Part shown: positions 7,491 through 12,252 of the stretch, in pieces
How the letters are laid out: the number at the start of each line of letters is the position of its first letter
Position numbering within the stretch: position 1 is the stretch's first letter
From: Syntrophaceae bacterium
GTDB taxonomy: Bacteria; Desulfobacterota; SM23-61
Reading direction: 5' to 3'
NCBI GenBank assembly: GCA_003154025.1
Contig: PMCE01000175.1
Span: forward strand, 1 to 12,252
DNA: 12,252 bases
Position numbers and translations under genes: made by a program
The notes under the pieces: model-generated
Databases searched by the model: none
Seen by the model: the letters and a program-made list of their open reading frames with translations, nothing else
What the model was told of the DNA's origin: nothing

Positions 7491-8680
7491 CTTGCCGGCC
7501 CTTCCTCTACCTTAGGTTTTCGGCGGAGCCTTTCCGTGGCCTTTTGGAGCCAGACCAGGAAGAAGACAGGCGACTCGTTGGCCGCCTTGACCAGGAGGTA
7601 GATACTCAAAGCCAGAAAGATCAGGTCGGGGGCCCACATGCCGACTTCCAGGAGGATGGCGCCCCGTTCGGCCAGGGAGGTTCCCGCGGTGGTCAGCAGG
7701 TAGTAAACGAGGAACACACCGATCGCCCAGGAGAAACCGCGGGACTTGCTGTGCCGGGACATCCGGGACTGGAGGCCCAGGGGGATCCCGATGATCCCAA
7801 AAACCAGGCAGGCAAAGGGGATGGAAAATTTTTCGTGGATTTTGACCCGCTGAATTTTGGAATCGGATTTCCTGGCCTGGAGTATGCCCACTGCCCGGCT
7901 CAATTCCGCCAGAGTCATGTCCGCCGGATGCTTTTCCTCCGTCTTCTTCTCCTTCAAGTCGGTCTTCAGGTGGAGCCTCAGGTCGTAGGTACTGAAGTCG
8001 ACCTTCTGGTAGCCATCCGGATCTTTGCCCAGCTTGTGAATGGAACCGCTCTTCAACCTCAGGACGAGGGCCAGGTTGCTGGAATCGGAGAGGACCTCCC
8101 CTTCCCGGGAGATGATGGTGTGAACCTCCGCCGGGTTGCGAGAGTCCGAGATGAACACGTTCTTCCACTGGAGGGTCTTGGGCTTGATATCCTCCACGTA
8201 GAGAACCAGCCCCTCGAAGTCATCGTTGAAGACCTTCTCCCGGACCCCTGCGCTGGCCTTGCTGCTGGCGACTTCGTACAGGAGCTCACGGGATCCCACG
8301 TTGGCCCGGGGGACAAAATGGAGGGAAAGAGCGGTGGTCGCCGCGTAAGCGGTAAGGGCAAAAGCCAAAACCGGGGGGACCAGCTGGTAGAGGCTAACCC
8401 CGGAGGCCTTGAGGGCGGTGATCTCGTTGTCGCTCGATAGACGGTTGAAGGTCAAGAGGATGGACAGAAGGGTGGCCATGGGAATGGTCAGGACCAGGAA
8501 AGCGGGGAGGAGAAAAGAGAGCAGGCGGAGGATGTACCCCAAAGGGACTCCCTTGTTGACGAACAGCTCCGTAAGCTGTAAAATCCTTCCCGTGAGCAGG
8601 ATGAAGGTAAATCCTGTGAGGCCGATCAGGAAAGAGGGAACGATCTCCTTCAGGAGGTAGAGGTAAATAGTCCTCTTCAT
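7487..8680 (-). CDS. lptF: LPS export ABC transporter permease LptF
   Basis: LptF is the partner permease of LptG. The 397-residue protein begins MKRTIYLYLLKEIVPSFLIG, the usual start of this family. Predicted membrane segments lie at about 11-33, 55-78, 100-122, 286-304, 315-336 and 345-366, with a large periplasmic domain between segments 3 and 4 (about 125-280). SSDNEITALKASGVSLYQL (82-100) is the coupling-helix loop, and GIPLGLQSRMSRHSKSRGF follows segment 4. A basic, charged tail (RLRRKPKVEEGPAR) extends past the last segment. It is the first gene of a two-gene operon with lptG; lptB and lptC are not in the window. A short hairpin and a promoter-like pair lie immediately upstream; no clear SD is visible. 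Confidence 0.94.
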   Translation of the reverse strand: MKRTIYLYLLKEIVPSFLIGLTGFTFILLTGRILQLTELFVNKGVPLGYILRLLSFLLPAFLVLTIPMATLLSILLTFNRLSSDNEITALKASGVSLYQLVPPVLAFALTAYAATTALSLHFVPRANVGSRELLYEVASSKASAGVREKVFNDDFEGLVLYVEDIKPKTLQWKNVFISDSRNPAEVHTIISREGEVLSDSSNLALVLRLKSGSIHKLGKDPDGYQKVDFSTYDLRLHLKTDLKEKKTEEKHPADMTLAELSRAVGILQARKSDSKIQRVKIHEKFSIPFACLVFGIIGIPLGLQSRMSRHSKSRGFSWAIGVFLVYYLLTTAGTSLAERGAILLEVGMWAPDLIFLALSIYLLVKAANESPVFFLVWLQKATERLRRKPKVEEGPAR

Positions 8681-8686
8681 GGAATG

Positions 8687-8720
8687 ATCTTAGCGTAAGG
8701 TAGAGGGTTTTGTAAACCCT
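8687..8720 (-). promoter_or_regulatory. Candidate lptF promoter overlapping a small hairpin
   Basis: On the minus strand TTTACA (8716-8711) is followed after 18 nt by TAAGAT (8692-8687), 6 nt before the lptF ATG. The -35 element lies in a perfect 7-bp inverted repeat AGGGTTT-TGT-AAACCCT (8704-8720), which could be an operator or an RNA hairpin. As for smpB, the -10 lies so close to the start that the mRNA would be nearly leaderless. Confidence 0.3.
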
Positions 8721-8780
8721 TCCGGACTCGTGGGGCGATGCGAAAAGTGATTCGGAGCAAGGCGGGAAGGTGAGTTCCAG

Positions 8781-8802
8781 AGATTCGAAGAAAGATTCGA
8801 AG
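8781..8802. repeat. 10-bp direct repeat AGATTCGAAG
   Basis: AGATTCGAAG occurs at 8781-8790 and again at 8793-8802; each copy contains the palindrome TTCGAA. It lies in the 321-bp divergent gap between lptF and dgt (8681-9001). Apart from this repeat, the inverted repeat next to it and the candidate lptF promoter, I see no gene or RNA in that gap. Confidence 0.6.
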
Positions 8803-8828
8803 CACGAAATACTGGGGAAAAGGTGTCG

Positions 8829-8880
8829 GTGTCAGTGCCTGGTGTCAGCGGCAATACTTTTTGTCACTTATCACTGACAC
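8829..8880. repeat. Intergenic inverted word repeat (GTGTCAGTG / CACTGACAC)
   Basis: GTGTCAGTG (8829-8837) is the exact reverse complement of CACTGACAC (8872-8880), with a 34-nt loop. GGTGTC words recur on the left side (8822, 8828 and 8841, the middle copy one base off the consensus spacing), and TGTCACT appears before the right arm. This is the same repeated-word-plus-reverse-complement design as at 4991-5045 and 6334-6409, with unrelated sequence. It lies upstream of dgt and could belong to its leader. Confidence 0.65.
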
Positions 8881-9001
8881 TATTAACTCATTATGAATTT
8901 CGATAATCGGATCTCGCATTTTGCCCCTTCCGGGCGGGATTCGGCTCCGGCCGCCTCGGGGCGTGATCTTAAACGGACGGGTGAGTGCAAAAGGATGAAC
9001 C

Positions 9002-10042
9002 ATGTCGATCCGTGAAATGCTCGAAGAGAGGGAGAAGAAGTTCCTTTCTCCCTATGCCCAGTTCTCCTCCCGGACCCGGGGGAGGGCGGTTCCCGAGGAG
9101 GAGTGCAGCATCCGGCCCGCCTTCCAGCATGACCGGGACCGGATCATTCATTCCAAATCCTTCCGCCGACTCAAGCACAAGACCCAGGTGTTCCTGGTCC
9201 CCGGCGGAGACCATTACCGGACCCGCCTTACCCACACGCTGGAGGTGGCCCAGATCGCCCGCACCATGGCCAAGGCGCTCTGTCTGAACGAAGACCTGAC
9301 GGAGGCCATTGCCCTGGGCCACGACTTGGGCCATACTCCCTTCGGCCACGCGGGCGAAGAAACCCTCAACGAGATCTGCCCCGGAGGATTCCGCCACTCG
9401 GCCCAGAGCCTGAGGGTGGTGGATTTTCTGGAAAGGGACGGCAAGGGCCTCAACCTCACCTTCGAAGTGCGGGACGGGATCCTGAAACACTCCAAGGGCA
9501 AGGGGGATTTGATCGCCGATGATCCCCGGGACATGCCGGCCACCTATGAGGGCCGGCTGGTGCGGGTGGCCGACATCATCGCCTACATCAATCACGATCT
9601 CGACGATGCGGTGCGGGCCGGGCTGATCTCTCTCCTGGACATCCCCCGGGAATGCACCGCCGAACTGGGAGATTCCCACGGCAAGCGGATTGACGCCATG
9701 GTGCGGGACATCCTGGACCAGGCCCTGAATTCCGACCCCCCGAAGATCGTGATGAGCGAAAGGAAGCTGGAGGCAACGATCCATCTGCGGGATTTCCTCT
9801 ATGACCGGGTTTACGATTTGCCCACGGTTCACGGGGACTTCATGAAATCCGCGAAGATCGTGCGGGAACTCTACGCCCACTTCCTGGAACAGCGGGAGGA
9901 ATTCCGGACGGAAGCGGGGGAGGCCTTCGCCCATGACCCCATCGAGCGCTCGATCGCCGATTTTATCGCCGGCATGACGGACCGGTACGCTTTCAAGCTC
10001 TATGAAAAAATATTCCTTCCGCAGCCGTGGATGATTATTTGA
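9002..10042 (+). CDS. dgt: dGTPase-like HD-domain dNTP triphosphohydrolase
   Basis: Family members hydrolyse dGTP or other dNTPs to the deoxynucleoside and triphosphate, lowering dNTP pools. The 346-residue protein shows the HD metal site in order: His78 in [15 protein letters not shown], His107-Asp108 in [16 protein letters not shown], and Asp191 in [16 protein letters not shown]. The N-terminal [18 protein letters not shown] and [24 protein letters not shown] are strongly conserved in the family. The length fits the shorter dGTPase-like group rather than the roughly 500-residue E. coli Dgt, so substrate preference is uncertain. Start: ATG at 9002 with AAAAGGA (8989-8995) six nt upstream. 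It stands alone, with lptF diverging to the left and a 466-bp repeat-rich spacer to the right. Confidence 0.93.
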   Translation: MSIREMLEEREKKFLSPYAQFSSRTRGRAVPEEECSIRPAFQHDRDRIIHSKSFRRLKHKTQVFLVPGGDHYRTRLTHTLEVAQIARTMAKALCLNEDLTEAIALGHDLGHTPFGHAGEETLNEICPGGFRHSAQSLRVVDFLERDGKGLNLTFEVRDGILKHSKGKGDLIADDPRDMPATYEGRLVRVADIIAYINHDLDDAVRAGLISLLDIPRECTAELGDSHGKRIDAMVRDILDQALNSDPPKIVMSERKLEATIHLRDFLYDRVYDLPTVHGDFMKSAKIVRELYAHFLEQREEFRTEAGEAFAHDPIERSIADFIAGMTDRYAFKLYEKIFLPQPWMII

Positions 10043-10079
10043 GCCGGCCACGTTGCTGGGCCTTGGTCGTTCGTTTCTC

Positions 10080-10140
10080 GTGACTCGATTGGGGACGAAG
10101 AAAAACGGACTGAGAACCGGGAAATCGGCATACGAGTCAC
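10080..10140. repeat. Inverted repeat GTGACTCG / CGAGTCAC after dgt
   Basis: GTGACTCG (10080-10087) and CGAGTCAC (10133-10140) are exact reverse complements; flanking bases extend the match imperfectly. This begins the 466-bp spacer 10043-10508, which contains this repeat, the word repeats at 10156-10421, the palindromic element at 10246-10349 and a possible promoter, but no credible gene. The ATG frame at 10053-10367 is made entirely of these repeats. Confidence 0.5.
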
Positions 10141-10155
10141 CAGCCGGAGATCCGG

Positions 10156-10421
10156 ACACCAGACATTGGACTTCAGGCTCGGACGGAACGGCCAAGACGC
10201 CAGGGATTAATAGAAAACAACCGTTTAATCTTTTGACAACCCGTAAAATCCCGCTTCATCCCCCTTTTCCAAAGGAGGAAAAAGTCGATATTTCCATTGA
10301 ATCCCCTAAAGCTCTCCTCACTTTTAAAAAAAGAGGACGGGAGGGATTTCTGGGATGGCCTTTTTAGTACGCGGAAAGGTCACAAAAAAAGAAAAAGTCT
10401 GGTGTATGAAGTCTGAAGTCC
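10156..10421. repeat. Pair of opposed word repeats sharing two 9-bp words
   Basis: ACACCAGAC (10156-10164) and GGACTTCAG (10168-10176) both recur as exact reverse complements downstream: GTCTGGTGT (10397-10405) and CTGAAGTCC (10413-10421). The order on the right is not the one a single nested hairpin needs, so this looks like two degenerate copies of one word-repeat element in opposite orientation, rather than one stem. Confidence 0.5.
10246..10349. repeat. Imperfect 104-bp palindromic element
   Basis: The element starts AAATCCC (10246-10252) and ends GGGATTT (10343-10349). Inside, CATCCCCCTTTTCCAAAGGAGG on the left resembles the reverse complement of the right half (CTCCTCACTTTTAAAAAAAGAGG). 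C-rich AAATCCC...CCCTTT...AAAGG palindromes are, from memory, a widespread dispersed repeat type in several bacterial groups. It explains the apparent coding frame here and lies in the dgt-to-10509 spacer. Confidence 0.6.
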
Positions 10422-10456
10422 GGGGTCCGAATTGCAGGGCAAGCCAGCAACGGTTC

Positions 10457-10486
10457 TTGACTATAAGGGGATTTCTGTGGTAAATG
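10457..10486 (+). promoter_or_regulatory. Candidate promoter for the proline-rich gene and valS
   Basis: TTGACT (10457-10462) and TAAATG (10481-10486) are 18 nt apart, followed after 22 nt by the ATG at 10509. A strong SD, GAGGGGGG (10497-10504), stands in front of that ATG. This is the last AT-richer stretch of the repeat-filled spacer. Pattern match only. Confidence 0.35.
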
Positions 10487-10508
10487 GTTTTAATTTGAGG
10501 GGGGTATT

Positions 10509-11354
10509 ATGGCGGATCGAAAAAATGACGACTCGATCATTGATTTGACGGAAATTGTGGAAGATGGCCCCGAGCCCGCCGGAGGGACGTGGGGGGAGCC
10601 CACCTCCCTGCCTGCCAAAGAGGCCAAGGCCCCTCCCTCCCCTCCCGAGAAGAAAGTCGCCGAACCCCCCAAAAATCCGCGAAGGGAGAGTCCTTTGGCC
10701 AGTAGCCATTTTGACGAGATACCCGAGTCCCCCTTGAAAAAATTTCTTCTGGCCGAGGACGAGCAGACCATCCAGTTTACCCCTTCCCCTCCCCAACCGC
10801 TGGAAAAGCCGCATGGGTTCCCAACTCCGAGCCCGCAGCCTTCCTGGCCTGCCCCGGAGCCCCCCCGACCTTCCCCCGCAGCGGGACTTGTTCCCCCCGA
10901 GCCCCCCAAGCCAGCCCCTGAGCCGGCGCGAGTAGCCCCCGGACCTCCCCGGCCCATTCCCGAACCGCTTCGGCTGGCTTCCGAGCCTCCCAGACCCCCT
11001 CTCCCCAACATCGAAGCCGAGATGCGAAGCCTCCGGGAGGCCATGTTGAATCGGGTGGAAAAGTGGGTGACCCAGGAAGGAACGCAAGTCCTGGAACGGG
11101 TGGGCCGGGAGATTTTCCCCCGGGTGGCGGAAGAGATCATCCGCTCCGAGCCTCCCAGACCCCCTCTTCCCGACATCGAGGCCGAGATGCGAAGCCTCCG
11201 GGAGGGCATGTTGAGTCGGGTGGAGAAGTGGGCGGCCCAGGAAGGAACGCAGGTCCTGGAACGGGTGGCCCGGGAAATTTTCCCCCGGGTGGCGGAAGAG
11301 ATCATCCGCCAAGAGATCGAAAAATTGAAGAAGGAAGCTGAGGAGAGTGAGTGA
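10509..11354 (+). CDS. Proline-rich scaffold-like protein with duplicated C-terminal helical module
   Basis: I cannot assign a known family with certainty. The 281-residue protein has three parts. The N-terminus carries a short acidic motif ([14 protein letters not shown], residues 7-20). A long disordered linker (about 21-157) is rich in Pro, Glu and Lys, with EPPRP/EPPKP-type repeats. The C-terminus has a 55-residue module present twice (158-212 and 213-267), followed by [14 protein letters not shown]. Each module is predicted amphipathic helix ([33 protein letters not shown]). There is no signal peptide or membrane segment. Short motif, acidic proline-rich linker and C-terminal helical assembly domain recall PopZ-type polar organisers; this is an analogy of layout, not demonstrated homology. 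Start: ATG with GAGGGGGG 4 nt upstream. The stop overlaps the valS start (GTGA), so it is translated in step with valS. Confidence 0.85.
   Translation: MADRKNDDSIIDLTEIVEDGPEPAGGTWGEPTSLPAKEAKAPPSPPEKKVAEPPKNPRRESPLASSHFDEIPESPLKKFLLAEDEQTIQFTPSPPQPLEKPHGFPTPSPQPSWPAPEPPRPSPAAGLVPPEPPKPAPEPARVAPGPPRPIPEPLRLASEPPRPPLPNIEAEMRSLREAMLNRVEKWVTQEGTQVLERVGREIFPRVAEEIIRSEPPRPPLPDIEAEMRSLREGMLSRVEKWAAQEGTQVLERVAREIFPRVAEEIIRQEIEKLKKEAEESE
10980..11309 (+). repeat. In-frame tandem duplication, two 165-bp units
   Basis: Unit 1 is 10980-11144 and unit 2 is 11145-11309, directly abutting and in frame. By hand count they differ at 11 of 165 bases and 6 of 55 residues (N/D, A/G, N/S, V/A, T/A, G/A). Each unit starts with linker sequence SEPPRPPLP and runs to EEIIR, so the duplicated block carries a piece of linker plus one helical module. 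The high identity points to a recent or homogenised duplication. Confidence 0.95.
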
Positions 11355-12252
11355 AAGAAACAGAACCCAAGGAATGGAATAAAGTTTACGACCCCCACCG
11401 AGTGGAAGATAAATGGTATACCTACTGGGAGAAAAAGAACCTCTTCCGGGCGGATGAAAACTCCAGCCGCCCCCCGTTTTCCATCGTCATTCCCCCGCCC
11501 AATGTAACCGGATCCCTTCACATGGGCCATGCGCTGAACAATACGCTGCAGGATGTCCTGTCCCGGTATAAACGGATGGACGGGTTCAACGTCCTCTGGC
11601 TGCCGGGCACCGACCATGCCGGGATCGCCACGCAGAACGTGGTGGAGAAGCAGTTGGCGGAAGAAGGAACCGACCGGCACCGGCTGGGCCGGGAGGCCTT
11701 CATCCAGAGGGTCTGGAAGTGGAAGGAACAGTTCGGCGGGCACATCATCAAGCAGCTGAAGAAGCTGGGGAGCTCCTGCGATTGGAGCCGCGAGCGCTTC
11801 ACCATGGACGAAGGGCTCTCCCAGGCCGTGCGGGAAGTCTTCGTGCGCCTGTACCGCGAGGGTTTGATCTATCGGGGGGACTATATCATCAACTGGTGCC
11901 CGCGCTGTCAGACCGCTCTCTCCGACCTGGAGGTCGAGCACGAGGAAGACCGGGGGCACCTCTATTACATCCAGTACCCCCTCGACGGCGCCCGGGAGGC
12001 GCTGACCGTGGCCACGACCCGCCCGGAGACTATGCTGGGAGACACGGCCCTTGCCGTGAACCCCGAAGACGAACGGTACCGGAATTTCGTGGGACGGACG
12101 GTCATCCTTCCCCTGATGAACCGGAAGATCCCGGTGATCGGTGACGGCTACGTCACCCTGGATTTCGGGACCGGGGTATTGAAGGTGACCCCGGGACACG
12201 ACCCCAACGACTTCGAGATCGGCCGAAGGCACAACCTGGAGGTCGTCAAGGT
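11351..12252 (+). CDS. valS: Valyl-tRNA synthetase, N-terminal part (runs off window)
   Basis: ValS charges tRNA-Val and edits mischarged threonine. About 300 codons are present, without a stop, continuing past the right edge. GTG at 11351 is the start: the frame gives [20 protein letters not shown], the SD-like GAGGAG (11339-11344) is 6 nt upstream, and the start overlaps the preceding stop as GTGA. Motifs: the class I HIGH signature as HMGH (57-60) after [21 protein letters not shown], typical of Val[19 protein letters not shown] (from 182), part of the zinc-binding region; and the CP1 editing domain starting at [17 protein letters not shown] (from 222), with [19 protein letters not shown] near the edge. 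Everything visible is intact. A minus-strand frame across this region is a shadow. Confidence 0.96.
   Translation, partial: MKETEPKEWNKVYDPHRVEDKWYTYWEKKNLFRADENSSRPPFSIVIPPPNVTGSLHMGHALNNTLQDVLSRYKRMDGFNVLWLPGTDHAGIATQNVVEKQLAEEGTDRHRLGREAFIQRVWKWKEQFGGHIIKQLKKLGSSCDWSRERFTMDEGLSQAVREVFVRLYREGLIYRGDYIINWCPRCQTALSDLEVEHEEDRGHLYYIQYPLDGAREALTVATTRPETMLGDTALAVNPEDERYRNFVGRTVILPLMNRKIPVIGDGYVTLDFGTGVLKVTPGHDPNDFEIGRRHNLEVVK

Noticed and set aside
10053..10367. 104-codon plus-strand frame after dgt
   Set aside because: It consists of repeat sequence; its C-terminal part (IPLHPPFPKEEK) is the translation of a dispersed AAATCCC-type palindrome.
10490..12232. 580-codon minus-strand open frame across the proline-rich gene and valS
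   Set aside because: It overlaps unmistakable valS coding sequence and its composition (runs of Gly, Ser and Arg) mirrors the proline-rich strand.

Overview
The window looks like chromosomal backbone from a GC-rich Gram-negative bacterium, most likely a Desulfobacterota (former Deltaproteobacteria) relative. Support for this: an lptF-lptG pair, which implies an LPS outer membrane; HPr and Enzyme I with no sugar permease nearby; the short type of S-adenosylhomocysteine hydrolase; and intergenic spacers full of small palindromic, word-like repeats. The assignment is inference from gene content; no marker gene fixes it.

Layout. Bases 1-580 hold no intact gene: a possible broken reading frame at the left edge, a strong minus-strand terminator, and a tRNA-3'-end-like fragment. 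Then come the two trans-translation genes on the minus strand, smpB (1034-1492) followed by tmRNA ssrA (581-939) with its own terminator. Diverging from them on the plus strand is a run of four genes: ptsH, ptsI, metK and ahcY (1711-6325). It joins the PEP-dependent phosphorelay (HPr and Enzyme I) to the activated methyl cycle (SAM synthetase and SAH hydrolase). Converging on ahcY from the right is the minus-strand pair lptF-lptG (8680-6411), the permease subunits that extract LPS for transport to the outer membrane. A dGTPase-family HD phosphohydrolase follows on the plus strand (9002-10042), then a 466-bp repeat-rich spacer. Last are a proline-rich, probably scaffold-like protein (10509-11354) and the start of valS (11351 to the window end), overlapping by 4 nt.

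Most genes are ordinary housekeeping. The unusual material is: (i) an atypical predicted tmRNA tag; (ii) the proline-rich protein upstream of valS, whose C-terminal helical module is duplicated in tandem (165 bp, 11 mismatches); and (iii) several unrelated-sequence intergenic elements with one shared design, short words repeated and then their reverse complement, at about 4991-5045, 6334-6409, 8829-8880 and 10080-10421. I found no CRISPR array, defence cassette, transposase or biosynthetic cluster.
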